From a virus: a stretch of 47,877 bases of DNA. Of this stretch, positions 1 through 7,913 are shown piece after piece. Positions within the stretch are counted from its first letter, which is position 1. Each line of letters begins with the position of its first letter. Below the pieces are notes generated by a model that was given only the letters and a program-made list of their open reading frames with translations, did no database searches and was not told where the DNA came from. Location: IMG/VR virus record IMGVR_UViG_3300030102_007074, positions 1 to 47,877 of that record. One strand, written 5' to 3'. The position numbers and the translations under genes were made by a program.

Positions 1-4
1 ACAA

Positions 5-2665
5 ATGAAAAAGATAGCCGAGATTGGCAAATCTAAAGGCATCCCTGTTTATTACCACACAGACCTTGGTTCATACCGTATGGCTAATGACAAAAAGGCT
101 GTAGATTTTGCTCAGTGGGCAAAGGGTGCTGCTGATGCTGGGATTATTGAACCTGCTGTTGCTAGAAGTTACACCCCCGGTCCTCCTGACCTAATGAGGT
201 TGGAGACTGCTGTAAACGCGATTGAAGAACTGCTTATCAAAGGCACCTCATACAAAGACTTCTTGGACACCTTGTCAAGTGAAGAACTGTCTTATGTGAG
301 AAGGCGTTTGTTTTATTCTTTCAGTGGCAATGACATTGCTTCAAGAATAAGAGACGAACTAAACATCTACAAAACAAAACCAGAAGCCAGACCATTTATT
401 GCAAGACTTGGTAGGGCAATGACAAAACTAAAAATGAATCTGGCAGAGATTGGTATCAAACTCGGCGACTTAGTAGAAAAAGAAGTCCGTGGTTTGAATG
501 AAGATATGACTGTCAAGGTTCTTGGTTACGTCAAACCAGACAGCGCGTTTCATACGCTTGATGGTTGGGAAAACTTCGTAAATCGTGTATTACGACTCCA
601 AAAACAGGGTGCTAGTGTCCGTGGCGGCGAAATAAAAGGCAGTGATGAGCTTGTAGAGCTAATAAATTCCTTTTTTTCCTTCCAACTCGACACAGAAGTA
701 GAAAGATACGAATTATTGACTCGTAAGAATGTCATTGATTTTATTGAGGATTTTGTAAATCATCGCTTTTGGGGTTTGAAAAGAGAATTCGGTAGTTATT
801 TCCCCGACATAGACAAACTAAGATTCGCTTATTTTTACTCTCGTGGGGATATGGAACCTTATGTCCTTATTGATGACGAGTTCACAAAACAATTTTACGG
901 CGGTCTTGACAATCCATTAGAACTGAAACATTATACTTCTGTAAATGGAATTGAAAGAATTCAAAAAGCAATTGATAAAGGTGATGCATTTGACATTTCT
1001 GCATTCACAGTTATGACACAACCCTTTTTCAGAACAACATCAAATAAAATTATTACATTCAAAGGTAATGTCCGCGCAGCATTCCGTAGCGATGTCAAAT
1101 CATTTGCTACGTCAACTGGTCGCAAAGCCGTCAATCTGTATCGCTTGGAGTATCCCGGCGAAGAAGAAAACATTTGCCCAGACTTAGAAACACTGTGCGC
1201 TGATGATACAGAGACTTCCTTGTGGAATGAAATCATTGCAACGCCAATGGAAATCCTCAAAGTCGAAGATGTGCCAGAGGAACTAAACGAATACCCCGGC
1301 GACGATGACATTGACCCAGATGAGCCTTACGGTGATGACCTTTTTGTGGCTGGCGACGGTGAAACAGACCTTGAACGCTTTCAGTGGTCGCAAAAGACCG
1401 TAGCAAAGTTGAGAAGCTTTATCAAGAACACAAGCACAAGAAACAAAACAGAACTTTACGACAAACTAAAACAAATACAAGCTATGGCTGATGAAGGAAC
1501 GCTTGGCAGTTATTACGACGAACTAAAACCACCAGCAGGTAAAGTTTACCGTGGTATTTTTGTTCCAGCAAAGACTGCTATGTCTTGGGGGCTTTTAGAC
1601 CCAAACAATCTACCAGAAGAAGGCAAACTACAAAAAAAGAATAACTTTGTTTTTAAAGGTAGTTGGTATCCTTCTGGACTTACTTCTTGGTCATACGACC
1701 CCTCCGTGGCTTCTAGCTTCGTCGATCTTTATTCTGATGAATCAGAAGATGGTGAAAAGTATGTTTCTATTGTTTTAGCCGCTGACGCTGCCGATGTGGG
1801 CTTTATTTTGAACCACAAAAACGTAAAAATGTTAGATGATGCTGGCGAGAAAGAAGTTTTATTTATTGGTGACGAGCTTGGCACAACTGCTTACTACAAA
1901 TACTACGATGGTGGTGACGACAGATACGATGCAAGTGAGATCAAAGCCAGTGAACTAAACGAAGACGAAGAAGCCCGAGCAAGTTTTGCTAGGGGTTTGG
2001 AAAAAGTCTCACTTAAAGACCCAGATGTGGACAGCAGTAAGTATCAGCGTGTCCCGCGAAGGTCAACTAAAGTAGACTACGCCAAAGCTGGTAGAATCAT
2101 AAAACGACTTTACGCAAAATTAGCCGATAGACCCTTTCTCAACTCCCTGAAAACTGTTCACTGGGGTGGACGCGCTGAAATGATAAACATTATCAAGAAC
2201 TACCAGAATCTCAAACGAGATGAGTTAAGCGCGTCGGCTTACCTTCCAAACGAAGATGTTTATAAAGTGGGTCCATTTGGAATGGACTTTGGCGTTCTTA
2301 TCAAAGGTTACGTTACGCTTCTCGCTAACAACATGGACGACATTTCCTCTGGTAGTGGCAAAGCATATAAAGAAGAACTACCACCTGAAAGAACTGCTTC
2401 TTCTGGCGCAAACAAAGGCGTCGGTAGAGTTCGTTATCCCGGCGACTACGAAAAGTTCAAAATCTTTGTTTTCGACAAAGAAGACTACGACCCAGAAAAA
2501 GATTGGGCAGGTGGTCCACGAAACGAAGCATTGGTCGATAACTGGAAAATAGAAGCCGTTATTATCCCAGACGATGCCGATGCAGAAAAGAACAAAAAGA
2601 ACTTTGCTAAATACTTAGAAAAGATGGGCATCAACGCAAAAGTCGTGACCGCTGGAGAGCTATAA
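5..2665 (+). CDS. Large ADP-ribosyltransferase-like protein, probable injected head protein (5' end uncertain)
   Basis: 886 residues from the first ATG. The true start may lie upstream, because the window begins only four bases before this codon and no ribosome binding site is visible. Residues about 510-620 carry the layout of R-S-E ADP-ribosyltransferases: Arg516 in YRGIF, a TSWS stretch at 560-563 followed by the usual DPSVASSF, and an E-x-E at Glu615/Glu617 (GEKEVLF). Two flanking regions, about 290-430 and 700-880, end in similar NE-x5-I-x-V strands (NEIIATPMEILKV; NEALVDNWKIEAVII) and may be degenerate or related folds. T4 packages a comparable enzyme (Alt), which modifies host RNA polymerase. 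The next gene starts within the stop codon and has a capsid-targeting leader. The ART call rests on motifs only; the target is unknown. Confidence 0.6.
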   Translation: MKKIAEIGKSKGIPVYYHTDLGSYRMANDKKAVDFAQWAKGAADAGIIEPAVARSYTPGPPDLMRLETAVNAIEELLIKGTSYKDFLDTLSSEELSYVRRRLFYSFSGNDIASRIRDELNIYKTKPEARPFIARLGRAMTKLKMNLAEIGIKLGDLVEKEVRGLNEDMTVKVLGYVKPDSAFHTLDGWENFVNRVLRLQKQGASVRGGEIKGSDELVELINSFFSFQLDTEVERYELLTRKNVIDFIEDFVNHRFWGLKREFGSYFPDIDKLRFAYFYSRGDMEPYVLIDDEFTKQFYGGLDNPLELKHYTSVNGIERIQKAIDKGDAFDISAFTVMTQPFFRTTSNKIITFKGNVRAAFRSDVKSFATSTGRKAVNLYRLEYPGEEENICPDLETLCADDTETSLWNEIIATPMEILKVEDVPEELNEYPGDDDIDPDEPYGDDLFVAGDGETDLERFQWSQKTVAKLRSFIKNTSTRNKTELYDKLKQIQAMADEGTLGSYYDELKPPAGKVYRGIFVPAKTAMSWGLLDPNNLPEEGKLQKKNNFVFKGSWYPSGLTSWSYDPSVASSFVDLYSDESEDGEKYVSIVLAADAADVGFILNHKNVKMLDDAGEKEVLFIGDELGTTAYYKYYDGGDDRYDASEIKASELNEDEEARASFARGLEKVSLKDPDVDSSKYQRVPRRSTKVDYAKAGRIIKRLYAKLADRPFLNSLKTVHWGGRAEMINIIKNYQNLKRDELSASAYLPNEDVYKVGPFGMDFGVLIKGYVTLLANNMDDISSGSGKAYKEELPPERTASSGANKGVGRVRYPGDYEKFKIFVFDKEDYDPEKDWAGGPRNEALVDNWKIEAVIIPDDADAEKNKKNFAKYLEKMGINAKVVTAGEL

Positions 2666-3219
2666 TGAAAACACTATTAGAAAACTGGAATAAATTTTTA
2701 GAAGAAGGTGAGATGAACGAAAGTTCTCTTTCTCGTATTTATCAACACATTATGGAACACGACTGTGTTATTCTAACTGCATATAGAGGCGACCCAGCCG
2801 ACACATCTGCTTGCACAGATAAAGCATTAGGTTTGGATATGAACAACCCTGAGCGCAATAAAATGCTGAAAGATATTCTCATGAATGATTTGGGCTATGG
2901 TCCTACAAGTGTAGACGGCTCTTACATTGAGGATTTCGGCACAGACATAGCCAATGAAGTCAAAGAAGCAAGTTTCTTTGTTCAGAACTACGACGACAAC
3001 TCCAGCTTCTTGGGCATTATGGCAGACCTTGGAGAAAAGTTTTGTCAAGATTCTATTCTAGTGATTCCAAAAGGTGGTGAAAATTGCTATCTTTTAGGAA
3101 CAAACAAGGCAGACTTCCCCGGTTATGGAAAAAAGATGGTTGTTGGTGACGTTAAGTTTGGCACTGAAGCCGAGTTTATGTCCAGAGTTGGCGGTAGACC
3201 GTTTAGGACGGGCGAGTAA
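2665..3219 (+). CDS. DUF3293-like protein with capsid-targeting leader
   Basis: 184 residues, overlapping the preceding stop by one base. The N-terminus MKTLLENWNKFLEE|G resembles the T4 internal-protein leader and offers an L-x-E cleavage site after Glu14, so the mature protein would be packaged in the head. The rest matches the general pattern of DUF3293: an ILTAYRGD start, an N-x-RN helix, GYG, a SFFV strand and a final region with QDSILVIP. The biochemical role of that family is not known to me. Its place in a row of genes with the same leader suggests co-packaging. Confidence is high for the gene, moderate for the family, and inferential for packaging. Confidence 0.6.
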   Translation: MKTLLENWNKFLEEGEMNESSLSRIYQHIMEHDCVILTAYRGDPADTSACTDKALGLDMNNPERNKMLKDILMNDLGYGPTSVDGSYIEDFGTDIANEVKEASFFVQNYDDNSSFLGIMADLGEKFCQDSILVIPKGGENCYLLGTNKADFPGYGKKMVVGDVKFGTEAEFMSRVGGRPFRTGE

Positions 3220-3945
3220 ATGAAAATACTATTAGAAAACTGGAAAAGATTTTTGAACGAGGGCAAGAAAGTAAAAATTTTTCGCGCTCAACCTGCTTTT
3301 ACAAAGGTTATTAGAAAAAACGACTATGTTACTTTATCTCGCAAGTTTGCTGGTGATCATGCTGTGACCTCTGCGATTTACAACGATGAACCATTCTTTG
3401 TTGTTTATGCCTTTGTTGATGAGGACAAAATAAAAGAAGCAGACAACCCCGGCGAATACCGCTACATTGGAGATGACTTTGAAGCGAAGCCAAGTCAAAT
3501 AGCAGACACCGAAGGTAACTTGCGTTTTGCGCGTAATCTAAGAGAAGCAACAATCGTTAGAGGTGTCGATTTAGAAAAGATACTCCCACAAGAAGTATTA
3601 GATGGTGAAGAAGACTTTGATGAAGAAGAGGGAGAAGAAGGCGTCTTAGTAAAAAACATCCCGATGAAGGCACTTAGTATGCTTGACCAACAAGGGAAAA
3701 ATATTATGGGTGACATCGATCGCGGTGAACTTAGTATGACCGAAGGATTGCCAGTTCTTTTTTACCACACAGAGAAAAAGCAACTTATAGTTGATGACGG
3801 AAACCACAGAATCTTTCAAAGATGGTTAGCCGGTCAGGACACTTTTGATGCGTATGTGTATAGCGGATCTTACAGCAGTTATCTCAGACACGTCCACGAT
3901 GGCGAAGAAGAGTTTGATTGGAGTGAGAGGCATAGAGAAGAATGA
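3220..3945 (+). CDS. Leader-bearing protein with ParB-like C-terminal motif and possible ART-like N-terminal domain
   Basis: 241 residues, starting directly after the previous stop. Leader MKILLENWKRFLNE|G has an L-N-E site. Residues about 15-125 begin with KIFRAQ, then VTLSRKFAGDHA and later NLREATIV; this order (Arg, Ser/Thr, Glu strand) recalls a compact ADP-ribosyltransferase fold but is weak. An acidic linker (EEDFDEEEGEEG) follows. Residues about 145-225 contain IVDDGNHR at 190-197, the signature loop of ParB/sulfiredoxin-type domains, which bind nucleotides and sometimes cut DNA. A packaged protein with such a domain could act on incoming or host DNA. The gene is certain, the ParB-like motif fairly clear, the function inferred. 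Confidence 0.55.
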   Translation: MKILLENWKRFLNEGKKVKIFRAQPAFTKVIRKNDYVTLSRKFAGDHAVTSAIYNDEPFFVVYAFVDEDKIKEADNPGEYRYIGDDFEAKPSQIADTEGNLRFARNLREATIVRGVDLEKILPQEVLDGEEDFDEEEGEEGVLVKNIPMKALSMLDQQGKNIMGDIDRGELSMTEGLPVLFYHTEKKQLIVDDGNHRIFQRWLAGQDTFDAYVYSGSYSSYLRHVHDGEEEFDWSERHREE

Positions 3946-4619
3946 AACAACTCCTAGAAAACTGGAACAACTTTCTCAATGAAGGAATCGATGCTCGTAT
4001 CCAAAAACAGTTGGATGCTATTCTTGCACTTCCAGACATTGGAGTTCTTATCTACAAAGGCAGTGTGATGGGCTTTACAACAATGAGTTTTCGCTATGTT
4101 CGTATTGTTGACAAAGACACAAAAAAATATTCTATTCTAACTCCTCAAGATACTTTTATTCGCAAAGACAGAAAGACTGTCAAAACTGGTATTCCAAACG
4201 GTTATGTAGAGATTAGGGAACCTCTTCGCGCTGATGGTCCTTGTTTGGACGGTTGGGTTGTTGGAGGGTCATTAGCCACTACAGGTTTTGGTCCACTTTT
4301 ATACGAAGTCGCAATAGAATGGTCTTCGCAAAATGGCGAGGGTCTTACACCTGACCGCAAAAGCGTTTCAACTTATGCTGCTCGTGTTTGGGCAAACTAC
4401 ATGTCAAGATCAGATGTCGAGAAAAAACAACTCGACGCAACAAAAGAAGACCCAGTGCAAAGACTCACAAGACCTGTGGCTGACGATTGTTCACAAGTGA
4501 AATCTGTCAAAGCCGCTGGTGAGAACTGGATGAACTCGCCCTTTGCAAAAATGTACAGCAAATCAAACACAGAAGTAATAGATGCTCTTCGTGCAGCAGG
4601 GAGATTAATCGAAGAATGA
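3942..4619 (+). CDS. Leader-bearing protein, possible acetyltransferase-like fold
   Basis: 225 residues, overlapping the previous gene by four bases (ATGA). Leader MKQLLENWNNFLNE|G is nearly identical in protein and DNA to those of the two preceding genes. The body has a strand-turn segment, GGSLATTGFGPLLYEVAIEW, followed by LTPDRKSVSTYAARVWANY. A G-x-G before a helix next to a conserved DR-x-SVS is reminiscent of phage GNAT-like proteins, but I cannot see a secure acetyl-CoA loop. Two cysteines (GPCLDG, DDCSQV) are present. Probably a head-packaged protein; the activity is uncertain. Confidence 0.45.
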   Translation: MKQLLENWNNFLNEGIDARIQKQLDAILALPDIGVLIYKGSVMGFTTMSFRYVRIVDKDTKKYSILTPQDTFIRKDRKTVKTGIPNGYVEIREPLRADGPCLDGWVVGGSLATTGFGPLLYEVAIEWSSQNGEGLTPDRKSVSTYAARVWANYMSRSDVEKKQLDATKEDPVQRLTRPVADDCSQVKSVKAAGENWMNSPFAKMYSKSNTEVIDALRAAGRLIEE

Positions 4620-4861
4620 AATTAATAAAAATAGTTTTGTTCCTAACAATAGTTTGTTTTCTATTTGTTGGCGATGCGTCAGCCAAGCGAAGAACAAAGT
4701 TCTATGACTTTTCCGATCAAATGATTAACGGAGAAATCAAAAAACCATCCACTATTTACATCGACACAAGAACTCGTGCAAAGTTTGCTAAGCTTTTGAG
4801 ATTAAAACGCTCTTTCATCGAGCCGTTGTTGTTGACTGGCAAGGAGCCTGCTCTAAAATGA
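4616..4861 (+). CDS. Small secreted or periplasmic protein with signal peptide
   Basis: 81 residues, four-base overlap with the gene before. Residues 2-23 form a classic signal peptide: Lys at 2 and 5, then a hydrophobic core (IVLFLTIVCFLFVG) ending DASA|K. The mature part is small and basic, with KRRTKFYDFSDQ and a conserved-looking RLKRSFIEPLL helix. I recognise no enzyme motif. It interrupts the run of genes with head-packaging leaders and would instead be exported by the infected cell, perhaps acting at the envelope. Confidence 0.6.
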   Translation: MKLIKIVLFLTIVCFLFVGDASAKRRTKFYDFSDQMINGEIKKPSTIYIDTRTRAKFAKLLRLKRSFIEPLLLTGKEPALK

Positions 4862-5628
4862 AAAATTTTATAAACGAAAAAGTAGAACTTCCAAAAGAGA
4901 TTTACACTGCAATGGAAGACGAGTTGATGAAATCACAGTTCTGGACACAGGACAATGAATACGAGGACATCGAAGAAGATACTCCAATGCCCGAGACACC
5001 TGCGACCCAAGCACTTACACTGGCTATAAATAAAGCCTTGCAAAGAGCCAAACTAGATGATATCGTTGGGATTGCCCATAGTTCAGGTGATTATTCAAAC
5101 GATTTGTGGCGTTCTGCTACTATTGATGTTAGCGAAGACGGAACACCAGTTATTATGATACTGATGAATCTGTTTGATCCCGAAGAACTAGAGAATTTCA
5201 CACCAGAATCAAGTGTCAAGGAAGTTTCTGCTGCCCTTAGACACGAAATTGTTCACATTCAACAATTAAAAGCGCAAGCAAAAAAGCAGGGAATTGGTCT
5301 AGAAGATGCATTTGAGAAGATGATGGATGACCCAAAACAGGTCGCCGACCGTAAGGAATATGATACCTATGAAGAATTTATGCAGGCTTACCTTGCCAAA
5401 CACATTGAGGTTGACGCACACGCGCATCAAGCCGCTGAAAACCTCCTCGACAAGTACGAAGAAGAAGAAGCGTTAGACGTTATTAGTAAAGACATTGATT
5501 TAGATGATCCTGCTCTTCCAGACGAAGTAAAAAAATACCACAACTTCGATGTGGAAAAGAAAAAGATGGACAAATTCCGCAGTAAGATTTATACTTATAT
5601 AAAGAAGTTTGTTGAGGACAAAAAATGA
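4858..5628 (+). CDS. HExxH metallopeptidase-like protein with short capsid leader
   Basis: 256 residues, four-base overlap at both ends. The start MKNFINE|K is a shortened form of the leaders of its neighbours, with an I-N-E cleavage site. In the middle, RHEIVHIQQL supplies a zinc-binding HEIVH. Downstream, KHIEVDAHAHQAAENL offers a glutamate for the third zinc ligand, as in gluzincin-type peptidases. The rest is acidic and helical, with a basic C-terminus (KKKMDKF, YIKKF). If packaged, it would enter the host with the DNA and could cleave host or virion proteins. The zinc-protease fold is well supported by motifs; target and packaging are inferred. Confidence 0.6.
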   Translation: MKNFINEKVELPKEIYTAMEDELMKSQFWTQDNEYEDIEEDTPMPETPATQALTLAINKALQRAKLDDIVGIAHSSGDYSNDLWRSATIDVSEDGTPVIMILMNLFDPEELENFTPESSVKEVSAALRHEIVHIQQLKAQAKKQGIGLEDAFEKMMDDPKQVADRKEYDTYEEFMQAYLAKHIEVDAHAHQAAENLLDKYEEEEALDVISKDIDLDDPALPDEVKKYHNFDVEKKKMDKFRSKIYTYIKKFVEDKK

Positions 5629-6728
5629 AAAAGTGGAAACAATATCTTGTAGAAGCCAGAGGCACCGCAGAGATTTCCGCAGGAGTTTTATTATATAAGT
5701 TTGACGACGAATACAAGGTTTATCTCGTTCATGCTGGTGGTCCTTTCAATAAAAATAACCCGCATGCTTGGGGCATCCCAAAAGGTCGTGTTGAAGAAGG
5801 TGAGGGGTTACAAGTTGCTGCAAGGAGAGAGTTTGAGGAAGAAATGGGAATCCCCCTTCCCGGCAAACTCACTTATCAGTTTGGACCAATCAGAACAAGT
5901 GGCGGCAAGCAAGTTTATGCTTTCGCCTGCGAGGCAGCGCTATCAGACGACTTGAAACCAAACTCAAACATGACTACAATGAATTATAAGGGACGAATGT
6001 TAGAGTTCCCCGAAGTAGACGACGGCGCTTGGTTCACGCTTGATGAAGCCGAGAGAACAATAAACAAAAGACAAATGCCATTTGTTATAGAATTGCGAGC
6101 CAAACTGGAGGATAAATCACCAATTTATGAAGCACCTAAAAATTCCCCAAAAGCCATTTTTATGGCTGGTGGTCCCGGTTCCGGCAAATCCACGCTTCTA
6201 AAACAAATTGGTGCGTTTGATGATCAGATCCCTGTAGTAAACGCAGATGATTATTTTGAACCCATGTTGAAAGCCGCAGGACTGTCCTTAGACCTTGATC
6301 ATCCAGAAAAAGAAATTCGTTCTCAACAAGGGAAACTCTTTGTCCAAGCACAAAACGCTGCTAAGGCTCAAACAAGAGAACTAGTGACAAAAATGTCAGA
6401 TGTTATTATTGATGGCACCGCAGGTTCCTTACAAAATGTTCGTAAAGCAAAAGAGCGCTTAGAAGACGCCGGTTACGACACCGCCATGGTTTTTGTTGAT
6501 GTTCCTTTAGAAGTTAGTTTGGCAAGAAATGCTGAACGCGGTAAATTGGGTGGTAGAAAAGTAAAACCCGAACGTGCAGAAAAAAGTTGGCGTGCTGTGG
6601 ATAAAAACAAAGAAGCCTATAAAAGTTTATTTGGGCAGCATTTCTTTTATTTTGACGGGATGGCTGAAGACAAAGACTCCGCGATAAGCGATGTTAAAAG
6701 AAAATATAAAAGTTTTATGAGTTCATAA
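5625..6728 (+). CDS. Nudix hydrolase fused to a zeta-toxin-like P-loop kinase, with capsid leader
   Basis: 367 residues, four-base overlap with the gene before. Leader MKKWKQYLVE|A closely resembles the T4 internal-protein leader, with an L-V-E site. Residues about 15-165 are a Nudix domain: the box at 54-76 fits G-x5-E-x7-REUxEExGU exactly, including REFEEEMGI. Nudix enzymes cleave nucleoside diphosphates linked to another group, such as ADP-ribose, NADH or capped RNA. Residues about 178-367 form a P-loop kinase with GGPGSGKST near 182, VNADDYF and VIIDGTAGS, as in zeta-toxin/polynucleotide-kinase relatives. The fusion and its packaging signal suggest a nucleotide-modifying effector acting next to the ADP-ribosyltransferase-like protein. 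Substrates cannot be read from sequence. Confidence 0.75.
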   Translation: MKKWKQYLVEARGTAEISAGVLLYKFDDEYKVYLVHAGGPFNKNNPHAWGIPKGRVEEGEGLQVAARREFEEEMGIPLPGKLTYQFGPIRTSGGKQVYAFACEAALSDDLKPNSNMTTMNYKGRMLEFPEVDDGAWFTLDEAERTINKRQMPFVIELRAKLEDKSPIYEAPKNSPKAIFMAGGPGSGKSTLLKQIGAFDDQIPVVNADDYFEPMLKAAGLSLDLDHPEKEIRSQQGKLFVQAQNAAKAQTRELVTKMSDVIIDGTAGSLQNVRKAKERLEDAGYDTAMVFVDVPLEVSLARNAERGKLGGRKVKPERAEKSWRAVDKNKEAYKSLFGQHFFYFDGMAEDKDSAISDVKRKYKSFMSS

Positions 6729-6943
6729 TGAAAAAAGGCGAACTTGTCTATGTCGCTCTCAACGTGGTTGATTATGACAGCCACGGACGCATGACACAAA
6801 AAGATCTATGGGTAAAAGGGATCATAGTTAAAGAGTACCCATTTCAGCACTTATATAAAATCTATGTTCCAATGATGGGTTACACTGAAAAGTTTTTTGC
6901 CAGTCAAGTAAAAAAGTATGACTTGTTTGGTAATAAGCCTTGA
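6728..6943 (+). CDS. Small phage protein of unknown function
   Basis: 71 residues, overlapping the previous stop by one base. It is beta-rich and basic (KKGELVYVALNVVDYD at the start, VKGIIVKEY in the middle), as in a small SH3-like barrel, but no family is recognised. It has no capsid leader and closes the head-protein operon; a new promoter begins at its stop codon. Confidence 0.5.
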   Translation: MKKGELVYVALNVVDYDSHGRMTQKDLWVKGIIVKEYPFQHLYKIYVPMMGYTEKFFASQVKKYDLFGNKP

Positions 6944-6970
6944 CATTCTCCCCATTTGTGTTACTATAGT
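6940..6970 (+). promoter_or_regulatory. Sigma70-like promoter for the HAD nucleotidase gene
   Basis: Perfect -35 TTGACA at 6940-6945. The -10 is TACTAT at 6962-6967 (16-base spacer) or TATAGT at 6965-6970 (19-base spacer). It overlaps the preceding stop codon and lies just upstream of a GGAGGTG ribosome site. Confidence 0.65.
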
Positions 6971-6985
6971 ATTGGAGGTGAAAAA

Positions 6986-7579
6986 ATGAAAAGGTATCAA
7001 CTCTGTTGTGATATGGACGGTGTTCTGTGTGACTTTGCAAGTGGCGCATTAAAGATGGTGAATCAAACACTTGCAGAAAAAGATAAATACAAGAACACGA
7101 ACCCTGAACTGTACGACACAATCACAAAAGCATTGAATGAAATTGAAACCAATCAGGCTACATTTCATGATATTCGCATTGGGACTCCTCTCAAAAATGT
7201 TAGAAAACTTCTAAAAGACGTTTGCCGTCACAATGAAGATTTTTGGGCTAACCTTGATTGGGTTGAGGGCGGTAAAGAAGTTTGGGACGCCATCAAGAAT
7301 CATGACCCTTATATTTTGTCTGCCCCGATGGGCATGTCAGAAGAAAGCAAAGCCGGTAAAATCCGGTGGGTAAAAAAACATTTGGGTCTTCCAGATTCAA
7401 GCATTATCTTGGATGATGATAAATTTAATTACACCGAGTTCGATGGTAGAACAGGTGTGCTAATCGATGATTTAGATTATAATATCGGTCCTTATCGCAA
7501 GAATGGCGGTATTGCGATTCATCATAATCCAGCAACTGTTGAAAAAACGAAACAACTTATCGAAAAGTACAAAGATTAG
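6986..7579 (+). CDS. HAD-family 5'(3')-deoxyribonucleotidase-like phosphatase
   Basis: 197 residues from the ATG that follows GGAGGTG. An in-frame ATG ten codons upstream lies within the promoter and is rejected. The N-terminal CDMDGVLCDF is the HAD nucleophile motif I (DxDGV). ILSAPMG fits motif II, GKIRWVKKHLG the motif III lysine region, and LIDDL near residue 168 motif IV. This arrangement is that of the NT5C-type deoxynucleotidases common in large phages, which dephosphorylate deoxynucleoside monophosphates and help balance pools. It is first in a unit driven by its own sigma70-like promoter. Confidence 0.75.
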   Translation: MKRYQLCCDMDGVLCDFASGALKMVNQTLAEKDKYKNTNPELYDTITKALNEIETNQATFHDIRIGTPLKNVRKLLKDVCRHNEDFWANLDWVEGGKEVWDAIKNHDPYILSAPMGMSEESKAGKIRWVKKHLGLPDSSIILDDDKFNYTEFDGRTGVLIDDLDYNIGPYRKNGGIAIHHNPATVEKTKQLIEKYKD

Positions 7580-7583
7580 TTTT

Positions 7584-7847
7584 ATGAACCAAGAGAACTT
7601 ACGAGGAAGACGTGTACTCATTTATGGGTATACAGGCGCTGCGGAGATTGACCCTGCTTTGGTCAATGGAACGCAGGGCATTGTTCTTGATCAAGAGCGT
7701 CAAGCTTTCTTGGTTTTTTGTCCCGTTGTTAATCGAGTTTTGACTTTTTCTCAATACGAGATTGATGTTATTTGGCGAGAAAAAGAAGCCAAAATGGTAA
7801 AGGATTACCACAAAAATCTTTACATTTCTTCACAAAATAAACGCTAA
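7584..7847 (+). CDS. Small hypothetical protein
   Basis: 87 residues, beginning four bases after the preceding stop. The sequence is beta-rich: RRVLIYGYTG near the start, GTQGIVLDQ and AFLVFCPVV in the middle, then a lysine-rich tail. This recalls a small KOW/SH3-like fold, but there is no secure match. The longer frame upstream would overlap the HAD gene and is not used. Confidence 0.5.
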   Translation: MNQENLRGRRVLIYGYTGAAEIDPALVNGTQGIVLDQERQAFLVFCPVVNRVLTFSQYEIDVIWREKEAKMVKDYHKNLYISSQNKR

Positions 7848-7853
7848 AAACAC

Positions 7854-7881
7854 TTGACTTCTCCGCTCAATTTGGTATTAT
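7854..7881 (+). promoter_or_regulatory. Sigma70-like promoter
   Basis: TTGACT at 7854-7859, 16-base spacer, TATTAT at 7876-7881. It lies in a 66-base gap directly before the next gene, whose ribosome site is AAAAGGAG. Confidence 0.65.
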
Positions 7882-7913
7882 ACCTATGTTCTTGAGAGAA
7901 AAAAGGAGAAAAA

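Noticed and set aside
961-1311. Long minus-strand frame of 116 codons
   Set aside because: It is antisense to the strongly coding ART-like gene, Ser/Val-rich as expected of a complement, and has no ribosome site.
2256-2552. Second plus-strand frame of 98 codons inside the first gene
   Set aside because: Shifted frame without ribosome site, inside the conserved C-terminal domain of the ART-like protein.
5025-5032. TATAAATA T4-late-like box
   Set aside because: It lies in the middle of the metallopeptidase coding sequence with no gene start downstream at a suitable distance.
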